Below, piece after piece: positions 1 to 5,236 of a DNA stretch of 5,920 nt (its first letter is position 1; every line of letters begins with the position of its first letter). The notes beneath the pieces were generated by a model that saw nothing but the letters and a program-made list of their open reading frames with translations, had not been told where the DNA came from and ran no database searches. Source of the DNA: Desulfobacterales bacterium (lineage in GTDB: Bacteria > Desulfobacterota > Desulfobacteria > Desulfobacterales > JAFDCJ01); the NCBI GenBank assembly GCA_020345785.1, contig CP070771.1, forward strand, positions 1,456,328-1,462,247, given 5' to 3'. A program made the position numbers and the translations under genes.

Positions 1-517
1 AGGTGGCGGCCTTGACCCTGATCAGGGCCAGATCATCCGGGCTGGTGCCGTATTTTTCCATGTGAGCACGGGCATACATGGCATAGTAAGCCGGCATCAT
101 GGTGCCGAACGGGCTTTCCCATTGGATGTCGGCGCCGCGGCCCATTCGCTCCTGGGATTCGGAAGATGAGATTTCCGACATCTTCTGAAATCCGATAACG
201 GCCACCACATCGTGTAGTCCCGATTTCACGAGCGAATATGCCAGCCTGACTCCCATGCTGCTCGACGAGCATAGGCTTTCCACATAAAACGTGGGTTGCG
301 GATTGAGGCCGAGATATTCGGCAAAAACGCCGGCCGGCGATCGCTGCTTGTCGTACTCGGGAGCCGAACAAATGACGGAGGCACCGATATCTCTGGTTGT
401 TATTTGGGCATCCGCCAAAGATTCTTTGAAGCCTTCGAAAGCAAGCTCCCGAATGGATCCAGGATACGACCGCACAAACGCACTCTGTCCGACACCGATG
501 ATACCTACTTTAGCCAT
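1..517 (-). CDS. Thiolase family protein (acetyl-CoA acetyltransferase-like), N-terminal part, cut by window edge
   Basis: The reading frame is open from the ATG at 517 to the left edge, giving 172 codons of a protein normally near 390 residues. It begins MAKVGIIGVGQSAF, the usual first strand of SCP2-type/acetyl-CoA acetyltransferase-like thiolases. The segment VESLCSSSSMGVRLAY (residues 79-94) is the nucleophile region, with Cys83 as the predicted acyl-accepting cysteine. The stretch around 101-111 (LHDVVAVIGFQ) and SPFGTMMPAYYAMYARAHMEKYGTS (in two parts, 135-159) also fit this family. The start is supported by AGGAG (525-529), seven bases upstream. Thiolases cleave 3-oxoacyl-CoA with CoA, in the cytoplasm. 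With bamA and an SDR upstream on the same strand, a role in 3-oxopimeloyl-CoA or another aromatic-derived 3-oxoacyl-CoA thiolysis is plausible but inferred. A BbsB-like aroyl-CoA thiolase is an alternative; the missing C-terminus and the next gene would help decide. Confidence 0.85.
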   Translation of the reverse strand, partial: MAKVGIIGVGQSAFVRSYPGSIRELAFEGFKESLADAQITTRDIGASVICSAPEYDKQRSPAGVFAEYLGLNPQPTFYVESLCSSSSMGVRLAYSLVKSGLHDVVAVIGFQKMSEISSSESQERMGRGADIQWESPFGTMMPAYYAMYARAHMEKYGTSPDDLALIRVKAAT

Positions 518-524
518 CTATAAT

Positions 525-529
525 CTCCT
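525..529 (-). promoter_or_regulatory. Ribosome binding site of the thiolase gene
   Basis: AGGAG on the minus strand, seven bases before the ATG at 517. It fixes the start of the edge-truncated thiolase frame. Confidence 0.75.
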
Positions 530-577
530 AAATTGAATGAGTCGTCTTTAATTAACTATAGCTGAAATTGAGATAAT

Positions 578-598
578 AAATTCGAAGCACGAAATCCC
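578..598. repeat. Heptad-period repeat, three units (AAGCAC type)
   Basis: The plus strand reads AAATTCG, AAGCACG, AAATCCC, three consecutive 7-base units. The 15-base core AATTCGAAGCACGAA (579-593) matches 13 of 15 bases of AATTCCAAGCACCAA at 5174-5188, which begins another heptad array. This indicates the same repeat family at both ends of the window. Confidence 0.5.
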
Positions 599-695
599 TG
601 GCCCAGACCGTTTGCACTTAGCTTTGATTTTACGCTATATAATACGCAAGAACTCAGAACAGCAATCTGAAGCCATTATGTCGCGCCAGGGCGGG

Positions 696-723
696 CCGAA
701 ATTCGAAACAAATCCGAAATTAA
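696..723. repeat. Heptad-period repeat, four units
   Basis: Consecutive 7-base units CCGAAAT, TCGAAAC, AAATCCG, AAATTAA. The units TCGAAAC here and TCGAAAT in the array at 5174-5236 are nearly the same, so this appears to be a shorter, degenerate member of the same family. Confidence 0.5.
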
Positions 724-793
724 AATGCTCCAATAATTCAGACCACAATCAGCTTTTCCTGTAAAAAAGACGAAGCGGAGCGACATCTACAAA

Positions 794-821
794 TATTCAA
801 TTTTCAATCTTCAATTTTCAA
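794..821. repeat. Heptad-period array ending at the SDR stop codon
   Basis: Four perfect-phase units TATTCAA, TTTTCAA, TCTTCAA, TTTTCAA, each ending in TTCAA. Read from the minus-strand SDR, the array (ATTGAAA-type units) begins on the base immediately after the TAA stop (824-822). It does not form a hairpin with a U-tract, so it is not a standard terminator. Confidence 0.75.
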
Positions 822-1571
822 TTAAATGTATTGTCCTCCGTCAATCTTTATTACCTCCCCCGTAATGTGTTTGGCTTTATCCGATGCCAGAAACGCGACC
901 AGATATGCCAAATCTTCGGGTTGGCCCACCCGTTTGAGGGCACTTTCACCCATGGCCAGATCGATGATTTTGTCCCGGGCTTCTGATTCTTTCAGCATGG
1001 CGGTTTCAATAAGGCCGGGGGCGACGGCATTGACATTCACGCCGAAAGCGCCCAACTCCTTGGCCAGGGCTTTGGTAAAACCGATAATACCGGCCTTGGA
1101 CGCCGAGTAGTTCGTCTGGCCGAATTTGCCGCGCAGGCCGTTTATCGAAGTGATATTGATGATTTTGCCGTATTTTTGATCTTTGAACAGAGGCGCTACG
1201 TGGCGGGTAAAATTGAAATATCCCTTGAGGTTGACCTCCAGGACCCGGTCCCACTGCTCCTCGGTCATTTTCCAGGACACACCGTCCCAGTTCATGCCGG
1301 CATTGTTAACCAGTATTTCGAGGCTGCCGAATTCATCGACAGCGGTGCGGACGACCCGCTCGGCATCGGCGAAAGAGGAAATATCACATTGAACCGCCAG
1401 GGCTTTGCGGCCCATTTGCTGAATTTCTTCGGCGTACTTTTTAGCTTCTGCCTCATGTTTGCGGTAGGTGAGGCATATATTGGCGCCTTCGCGCGCCAGT
1501 TCTAAAGATGCTGCGGCCCCGATCCCCTGGGAACCGCCGGTGACCAATGCATTTTTTCCTTCCAGTAGCAT
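822..1571 (-). CDS. Short-chain dehydrogenase/reductase, FabG-like (3-hydroxyacyl-CoA/3-oxoacyl dehydrogenase-reductase)
   Basis: This 249-residue protein is the standard length for classical SDRs and is complete. It shows the Rossmann motif TGGSQGIG (11-18), Asp63 in CDIS, NNAG (89-92), catalytic Asn114, Ser142, and Tyr155/Lys159 in YSASK, then PG (185-186) and a terminal IDGG (243-246). Arg37 after the second strand (TYRK) suggests NADP(H) preference, although this rule is not absolute. It interconverts a 3-hydroxy and a 3-oxo acyl thioester in the cytoplasm. By sequence it resembles FabG/PhaB and also the BbsC/BbsD type of SDR. Lying between bamA and a thiolase suggests a CoA-thioester catabolic role, such as 3-hydroxypimeloyl-CoA oxidation, rather than fatty-acid synthesis; that is inference. 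GGAGG (1576-1580) lies four bases before the ATG, a rather short spacing. Confidence 0.92.
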   Translation of the reverse strand: MLLEGKNALVTGGSQGIGAAASLELAREGANICLTYRKHEAEAKKYAEEIQQMGRKALAVQCDISSFADAERVVRTAVDEFGSLEILVNNAGMNWDGVSWKMTEEQWDRVLEVNLKGYFNFTRHVAPLFKDQKYGKIINITSINGLRGKFGQTNYSASKAGIIGFTKALAKELGAFGVNVNAVAPGLIETAMLKESEARDKIIDLAMGESALKRVGQPEDLAYLVAFLASDKAKHITGEVIKIDGGQYI

Positions 1572-1591
1572 AAATCCTCCATTCAGGATGT

Positions 1592-1647
1592 GGTTGATTC
1601 GTTGATTCGTTGACTGGTTGATTTGTTGATTAGTGAATTCGTCGACA
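1592..1647. repeat. Degenerate 8-bp tandem repeat, seven units
   Basis: Consecutive octamers read GGTTGATT, CGTTGATT, CGTTGACT, GGTTGATT, TGTTGATT, AGTGAATT, CGTCGACA; the first five are near identical and the last two are decayed. The array lies 20 bases upstream of the SDR start, within the bamA-SDR gap, so it would be in the transcript leader if the two genes are co-transcribed. The 8-bp period separates it from the 7-bp arrays elsewhere in the window. Confidence 0.8.
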
Positions 1648-1716
1648 GATATTGAATATTATCACCTTCTCGTTTGATGAATCCACACTGTGCATAATAA
1701 AAATTTCTGTTATGCC

Positions 1717-1751
1717 TTTTTACGAACGACAAATAACCAATAACTATTTAA
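1717..1751. repeat. Heptad-period array ending at the bamA stop codon
   Basis: Units TTTTTAC, GAACGAC, AAATAAC, CAATAAC, TATTTAA; three of the five end in AAC or GAC. Read from bamA on the minus strand, the array starts on the base immediately after the TAG stop (1754-1752). The units are more diverged than those behind the SDR, so the periodicity is suggestive rather than certain. Confidence 0.5.
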
Positions 1752-2885
1752 CTAATCTTTGGGTTTGCCTAAAACCGCTGCCATAAACTCGGCATCAAAG
1801 GCGGCGCCCTGGGCCTGGCGCCTGCGAAACTCGATAAAATCGATTACATCCTGACCGGTTATCTTTTTGGTATTAAAGGCGTTGAAGCCAAGGTAGGCTT
1901 CGGCGTTCATATTTACTGCCAGCCAGTGGCGGTTGATGGTCTTGGCCTGATCCCAGAAAAATTTCTTTTTCATACGGACGCCTTCCACGCTTTTAATGAG
2001 ACACCCCGGAAACAGGTTGGTGTACGTCCACAGGATTTTGTTGACTTCGGCATCCAGAAGCTCAAAATTCGTCACGGCATTTTTAACATATTCCCGCGCC
2101 TTTTTGGCCTTTTCACCGCCTTTGAATTCACCGTAAACGATTTCCCCTTCATCTATATATGTATCCGTGATGACGGCGGGATTGCGCACCCATTTGCCGT
2201 TGTCTTTGATGACCGGCACACATTTGGATATCAGGCCCAGGCGCTTCATTTTGTAAGCATTCCACATCTCGCAGGAAACGCAGTTCCATATGGCCAGCTC
2301 CATCGGCAGCATCCAGGGCAGAAAATCCGAACTGCCGCCGTCCGGTGCCGATCCGTGCCGGGGACCCGCCTGGCCGAATATGGCCAGATCGCTTGAAATG
2401 GTAGTGTCACAGGCCATTCCGATCTCCTGCCCGCCGGCCACCCGCATGCCGTTGACCCGACAGATCGTGGGTTTTTTGCAATTGAGTATGCTGTCGACCA
2501 TACCGTTGAACAGGTCCATGTAAGCGCCGTATTCCTGCGGCCGGCCCGAGTAGTATTCGGCATATTCTTTGGTATTGCCGCCGGTACAAAAAGCCTTGTC
2601 CCCCATGGCGGTAAAGACGGCCGCAACCACAGAATGATCGGCCGAAGCACGCTGAAAACCCGCAATCACACCCTTGACCATTCCGGTGGTGTAAGAATTG
2701 TACTGCTGGGGATTGTTTAACGTGATCCAGGCGGAATAGAGATCATCGATTGGATTTCCTTGAGGGTCGAGGATGGGTTTTTTTTCGAAGATGACCCCGG
2801 GAGCTTTGTCCGAGAAGTGTTCTTCACCCCACAGAAAATGGTCCTTGATTCCTGACTCTCTTGGCAACCAGCTTAAATCGGCCAT
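1752..2885 (-). CDS. bamA: 6-oxocyclohex-1-ene-1-carbonyl-CoA hydrolase (ring-opening hydrolase)
   Basis: This 377-residue protein is full length for BamA/Oah. It hydrolytically opens the alicyclic ring of 6-oxocyclohex-1-ene-1-carbonyl-CoA to 3-hydroxypimeloyl-CoA in the anaerobic benzoyl-CoA pathway; the protein is cytoplasmic. It is a divergent crotonase-fold enzyme. Visible BamA hallmarks are SAWITLNNPQQYNSYT (51-66), FCTGGNTKEYAEYYSGRPQE (99-118) at the first oxyanion loop, GMRVAGGQEIGMACD (146-160) at the second, and GPRHGSAPDGGSSDFLPWML (174-193). Ordinary enoyl-CoA hydratases lack the long C-terminal part with WTYTNLFPGCLIKSVEGVR (286-304). The start has AAGGAG centred about ten bases upstream. 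The family is a marker for anaerobic aromatic degraders. The usual partner genes for benzoyl-CoA reductase and the dienoyl-CoA steps (bamB-I, bamQ, bamR) are not in the window. A divergent acetyltransferase gene and shared promoter elements lie upstream. Confidence 0.96.
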   Translation of the reverse strand: MADLSWLPRESGIKDHFLWGEEHFSDKAPGVIFEKKPILDPQGNPIDDLYSAWITLNNPQQYNSYTTGMVKGVIAGFQRASADHSVVAAVFTAMGDKAFCTGGNTKEYAEYYSGRPQEYGAYMDLFNGMVDSILNCKKPTICRVNGMRVAGGQEIGMACDTTISSDLAIFGQAGPRHGSAPDGGSSDFLPWMLPMELAIWNCVSCEMWNAYKMKRLGLISKCVPVIKDNGKWVRNPAVITDTYIDEGEIVYGEFKGGEKAKKAREYVKNAVTNFELLDAEVNKILWTYTNLFPGCLIKSVEGVRMKKKFFWDQAKTINRHWLAVNMNAEAYLGFNAFNTKKITGQDVIDFIEFRRRQAQGAAFDAEFMAAVLGKPKD

Positions 2886-2976
2886 CGGTATTCTCCTTTT
2901 CTTAGTTAAATTTTATAGATTTTTCAATGTCTTATAACTATTTTAGTTTACCACAGCGACAAATTGGATGATTTAC

Positions 2977-2990
2977 TATATAGCTATATA
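2977..2990. promoter_or_regulatory. Perfect 14-bp palindrome over the predicted bamA -10, candidate operator
   Basis: TATATAGCTATATA is its own reverse complement. Allowing one mismatched pair it extends to 20 bp (2974-2993). It overlaps the predicted -10 hexamer and start point of bamA, the usual place for a dimeric repressor. AT-only palindromes also arise by chance near promoters, so operator function is inferred. Confidence 0.45.
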
Positions 2991-3014
2991 TTAGCTACAT
3001 CGATGTTTAGTCAA
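2985..3014 (-). promoter_or_regulatory. Predicted sigma-70 promoter of bamA
   Basis: On the minus strand, TTGACT (3014-3009; 5 of 6 to consensus) is followed by an 18-base spacer and TATATA (2990-2985; 4 of 6). The predicted transcript would start near 2978 and carry a leader of roughly 90 bases. No comparably good alternative was seen closer to the ATG. Confidence 0.45.
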
Positions 3015-3022
3015 GAAAAAAA

Positions 3023-3036
3023 CTAATTAATCCGCC
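3023..3036 (-). promoter_or_regulatory. Shared promoter element, bamA-side copy
   Basis: Read on the minus strand this is GGCGGATTAATTAG, followed by seven T's, then CTTGACT, which contains the predicted bamA -35. The identical 14 bases stand in front of the opposite promoter at 3108-3121. It may be an activator site or, in its AT-rich half, an UP element. Confidence 0.6.
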
Positions 3037-3107
3037 AGACCATAGATCTCGCGACTTTCTTCAATTATAAAAGGACAATTCACAACACACAATGTGCCAT
3101 TTTTCAG

Positions 3108-3121
3108 GGCGGATTAATTAG
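3108..3121 (+). promoter_or_regulatory. Shared promoter element, acetyltransferase-side copy
   Basis: GGCGGATTAATTAG, followed directly by CTTGACA, which contains the predicted -35 of the acetyltransferase gene. Together with the copy at 3023-3036 it makes a 14-bp perfect inverted repeat with a 71-base centre. Each copy faces its own promoter. Confidence 0.6.
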
Positions 3122-3122
3122 C

Positions 3123-3150
3123 TTGACAGCTTTTTTCATGTTGATATCCT
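3123..3150 (+). promoter_or_regulatory. Predicted sigma-70 promoter of the AcuA-like gene
   Basis: A consensus -35 TTGACA (3123-3128), a 16-base spacer and TATCCT (3145-3150; 4 of 6 to TATAAT). The leader to the ATG at 3195 would be under 40 bases. Confidence 0.5.
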
Positions 3151-3194
3151 GAATCATTCATCAATAATTTGGATCAGGTTCAATCCGGGATCCT

Positions 3195-3842
3195 ATGAGG
3201 CAAAATTCCAGCAAAGAAAGCGTGCGGGCGGCTCCATTCGGCGATGTACAAATACGCTCTTTTTGTACACCTGACGATTTAGATGGGCTTGAATTTGACG
3301 CCGGGTTCTCCACCGGCACGGGGAATAAATCCCTTTTTACCGGCGGTGAGAGTATCAGACTACAGGCAAAACAGCCCGATACAAACCTTGTGCTTGCCAT
3401 ATCCTGCGACAACCATATCATCGGGTTCGCAATTCTGGCCTATCCCGCGCCCGGTGAAAGATGGGCGGATCTGGGACCCGGGATCATGATGGAAATAAAA
3501 GCCATTGAGGTGGTGCGGCGCTGTCGATCTGCCGGTATTGCCGGCGACATGCTGAAGATGCTGCTGGACCATCCCCGGATCGAGGACAAAATCGTTTACA
3601 TGGTCGGTTTTTCATGGACCTGGGATCTTAGCGGCGCCCGGATGACGGGTGAACAATACCGTCAAATGCTGTTAAATCTCTTTGAACCGCACGGTTTTGA
3701 ACAGTATCAGACGAATGAACCGAATATCTGTTTAAGGCCTGAAAATTTGTTCATGTGTCGAATCGGGCAAAACATTACGGACGTCATCATCAATCGATTC
3801 AAATGGCTGAGATTCGGTCTTTCGCCCTGGCGATGGATGTAA
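3195..3842 (+). CDS. acuA: AcuA-family GNAT N-acetyltransferase (protein-lysine acetyltransferase-like)
   Basis: This 215-residue protein is close to the length of Bacillus AcuA. The central block has a GNAT fold pattern: VLAISCDNHIIGFAILAYP (66-84), then ERW (88-90), then EIKAIEV (100-106). The acetyl-CoA loop is RSAGIA (111-116), fitting RxxGxG/A. AcuA-like features follow: WTWDLSG (141-147), the tyrosine in GEQYRQ, TNEPNI (173-178) and FMCRIGQN (186-193). AcuA in Bacillus acetylates and inactivates acetyl-CoA synthetase. Here, divergent from bamA with shared promoter elements, a benzoate- or other acyl-CoA ligase is a plausible target, but that is inference. An in-frame stop at 3165-3167 and the lack of another upstream start codon support the ATG at 3195, although its ribosome binding site is weak (GGGA at 3187-3190 is too close; AGG near 3176 is acceptable). 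There are no membrane or signal segments. Confidence 0.78.
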   Translation: MRQNSSKESVRAAPFGDVQIRSFCTPDDLDGLEFDAGFSTGTGNKSLFTGGESIRLQAKQPDTNLVLAISCDNHIIGFAILAYPAPGERWADLGPGIMMEIKAIEVVRRCRSAGIAGDMLKMLLDHPRIEDKIVYMVGFSWTWDLSGARMTGEQYRQMLLNLFEPHGFEQYQTNEPNICLRPENLFMCRIGQNITDVIINRFKWLRFGLSPWRWM

Positions 3843-3943
3843 ACGGGATTGAGAGGTTCAGTATGGATAGGCGTTTAATTAGGGCCTAAATTAAGTGCTT
3901 CGGTTATTAATTATACAGAACGTATTCGCAGTATTTTTTTTTT

Positions 3944-4053
3944 ACCGCAGAGGCGCAGAGAGCGCAAAGAGCGATTATTTTTTATTTGCCGTTGAGAGGA
4001 CGGACGGCAAATGAAAAGAAAAATTTTCTCTGTGCTCTCTGCGCCTCTGCGGT
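3944..4053. repeat. Nested inverted repeat of dispersed GCAGAGGCGCAGAG type
   Basis: The outer arms are a 20-bp perfect inverted match: 3944-3963 begins ACCGCAGAGG and pairs with 4034-4053, ending CCTCTGCGGT. Similarity continues inward with small differences. Inside is a second 9-bp stem, ATTTGCCGT (3984-3992) with ACGGCAAAT (4004-4012), around an 11-base loop. The CGCAGAGGCGCAGAG sequence is familiar as a dispersed intergenic repeat in many bacterial genomes. The T-run precedes rather than follows the hairpin on the plus strand, so it is not an intrinsic terminator there. Confidence 0.8.
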
Positions 4054-4088
4054 GATATTTTAAATTATTCCTCTTTCTTGAGGTCAAA

Positions 4089-4117
4089 TTGTCGTTAAGA
4101 TATCAATTGATTATACG
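4089..4117 (+). promoter_or_regulatory. Predicted sigma-70 promoter of meaB
   Basis: TTGTCG (4089-4094; 4 of 6), a 17-base spacer and TATACG (4112-4117; 4 of 6). This would give a leader of about 40 bases. It is the best spaced pair in the region but only moderately matched. Confidence 0.35.
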
Positions 4118-4149
4118 TTACTGTATTTAGAAAACTATTTACTGAGGTT

Positions 4150-4155
4150 GGGGAG
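4150..4155 (+). promoter_or_regulatory. Ribosome binding site that decides the meaB start
   Basis: GGGGAG lies eight bases before TTG at 4164 and eleven before GTG at 4167. The spacing favours the TTG start, but the adjacent GTG codon is a close alternative that would change only one residue. Confidence 0.6.
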
Positions 4156-4163
4156 AATAAATA

Positions 4164-5114
4164 TTGGTGCAAAAAGATGCAATCCAAAAGATCATTGAGG
4201 GCGACCAGCTGGCCGGGGCCCGGCTGATTCGTCTGCTGGAGGAGGAAGACCCTCGGGGGACCCAAGCGCTCAAACTATTGTATCCTCACGCCGGCCGGGC
4301 ATTTGTGATCGGCGTCACCGGTCCGCCGGGATCGGGGAAATCAACCCTGGTAAACTGCCTGATCAGCGAATTTCGCACCAGAGATATGAAGGTCGCCGTT
4401 GTGGCGATAGATCCTTCCAGCCCGATTTCAGGCGGCGCTTTGCTGGGCGACAGGATTCGGATGCGCCGTCACATTGAAGACGAGGGGGTCTTTATCCGAT
4501 CGATGGCCACCCGCGGCCATCTCGGCGGTTTAAGCAAGACCACCCGCGAGACGGTGCTGGTGTTCGATGCCATGGGTTATGATGTTGTTATTATTGAAAC
4601 TGTGGGAGTAGGGCAGGATGAGGTGGAAATAGCGAAGTTTGCCCATACCACGGCTGTTGTCAATCTGCCGGGGATGGGGGATGACATTCAGGCCATGAAA
4701 GCCGGATTGCTTGAAATCGGGGATGTGTTTATCGTTAACAAAGCCGATGTCCCCGGAGCGGACGATGTTGTCGAGCAATTGCAGTCCATGCTCGATTTGG
4801 GCAACGCATCGGAAAACGACTGGCGTCCGCCGGTGCTCAAAACCGTGGCCATAAAAAGCGAGGGCATATCTCAACTCGCAGATGCCTTCTTGCGCCATCG
4901 CCAATATTTGATCGACAGCGGCATGTTTGCCGAACACAACTATAAATGGGAATATAATTTTTTTCGCCAGATGGTCATGGAAATCGCCGTTGAGAGGATT
5001 TTTGACGGGTTGAAAGACGCGCCCGCCTTTCATGCGCTGCTTGATGATCTCAAAAACCGCAGAATAGATCCCATATCTGCAGCGGAAAAGATGCTGCAGA
5101 TGTTTGGCTCCTAA
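4164..5114 (+). CDS. meaB: MeaB/ArgK-type GTPase, acyl-CoA mutase chaperone
   Basis: This 316-residue protein is full length for the MeaB/ArgK G3E-type GTPases. It shows Walker A GPPGSGKS (53-60), VAIDPSSPISGGALLGDRIR (80-99), the switch segment RSMATRGHLGGLS (112-124), ETVGVGQDEVEIA (145-157) and the guanine-specificity motif NKAD (192-195). The C-terminal helix region, which forms the dimer in this family, is present. These proteins protect and reload adenosylcobalamin-dependent acyl-CoA mutases such as methylmalonyl-CoA mutase, in the cytoplasm. No mutase subunit is in the window, so the client is unknown. It could be methylmalonyl-CoA mutase for propionyl-CoA metabolism or a related branched acyl-CoA mutase. 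The start codon is TTG at 4164 with GTG next to it. It follows the acetyltransferase gene after 321 bp and probably has its own promoter. Confidence 0.93.
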   Translation: MVQKDAIQKIIEGDQLAGARLIRLLEEEDPRGTQALKLLYPHAGRAFVIGVTGPPGSGKSTLVNCLISEFRTRDMKVAVVAIDPSSPISGGALLGDRIRMRRHIEDEGVFIRSMATRGHLGGLSKTTRETVLVFDAMGYDVVIIETVGVGQDEVEIAKFAHTTAVVNLPGMGDDIQAMKAGLLEIGDVFIVNKADVPGADDVVEQLQSMLDLGNASENDWRPPVLKTVAIKSEGISQLADAFLRHRQYLIDSGMFAEHNYKWEYNFFRQMVMEIAVERIFDGLKDAPAFHALLDDLKNRRIDPISAAEKMLQMFGS

Positions 5115-5173
5115 CCATTATATCCGTTATTCCGTTTTGGGTGATTCCCTAAATTTTGCCCTTGATTCGATAA

Positions 5174-5236
5174 AATTCCAAGCACCAATAAACAAATAAC
5201 AAACAAATACCAAATTCGAAATCCCAAATTTGAAAA
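5174..5236. repeat. Heptad array A, nine units in unbroken phase
   Basis: The nine units run AATTCCA, AGCACCA, ATAAACA, AATAACA, AACAAAT, ACCAAAT, TCGAAAT, CCCAAAT, TTGAAAA. Units 1-4 end in CA and units 5-8 end in AAAT. The period of 7 is not a multiple of 3, so it is not coding sequence. It pairs with the inverted array at 5429-5491. Confidence 0.8.

Larger units (their letters stand above)
518..821. other. Intergenic region between SDR and thiolase genes (304 bp)
   Basis: There is no credible gene here. It is AT-rich and carries three blocks with 7-bp periodicity (listed separately at 578-598, 696-723 and 794-821). An AT-rich TTTAATTAACTA stretch (547-558) and a TATAAT-like hexamer (638-643 on plus, TATTAT on minus) are present. 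No convincing -35 partner was found on either strand, so a separate thiolase promoter is possible but not demonstrated. The long gap means co-transcription of the thiolase with the SDR cannot be assumed. Confidence 0.6.
2886..3194. other. Divergent regulatory region between bamA and the acetyltransferase gene (309 bp)
   Basis: There is no gene here. It contains a predicted promoter for each flanking gene, a duplicated 14-bp element in front of each -35, and a 14-bp palindrome over the bamA -10 region; each is listed separately. The 71 bases between the two copies of the element (3037-3107) show no further structure that I can recognise. Confidence 0.7.
3843..4163. other. Intergenic region between the AcuA-like gene and meaB (321 bp)
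   Basis: There is no supported gene. A 110-bp nested inverted repeat fills the middle (3944-4053), preceded by a run of ten T's (3934-3943). A GGCGTTTAATTAG sequence (3870-3882) resembles the bamA/acuA promoter element with one base deleted and one changed, but no -35 follows it. A predicted meaB promoter lies at 4089-4117. The gap and promoter argue that meaB is transcribed separately from the acetyltransferase gene. Confidence 0.6.

Noticed and set aside
33..371. A 112-codon minus-strand open frame inside the thiolase region
   Set aside because: It is out of frame with the thiolase, whose own frame has the catalytic cysteine motif, a good ribosome binding site and no stops to the edge.
638..643. 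TATAAT hexamer considered as a promoter -10
   Set aside because: There is no acceptable -35 at 16-18 bases on the plus strand, and no plus-strand gene follows. The minus-strand reading has only a weak TTGCTG partner.
1692..1721. GCATAA/TTATGC hairpin followed by CTTTTT on the plus strand, considered as a terminator
   Set aside because: The stem is only six AT-rich pairs with a 12-base loop, and no plus-strand gene reads into it. On the minus strand there is no T-run after it.
3023..3121. The 14-bp inverted repeat as terminal repeats of a small transposable element
   Set aside because: There is no target-site duplication, the enclosed segment is only 71 bp, and both copies are placed directly at promoter -35 boxes, which is better explained by regulation.
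3863..3889. A tiny eight-codon frame after GAGAGG, considered as a leader peptide
   Set aside because: It is too short to support, no attenuator structure follows it, and meaB starts almost 300 bases later.
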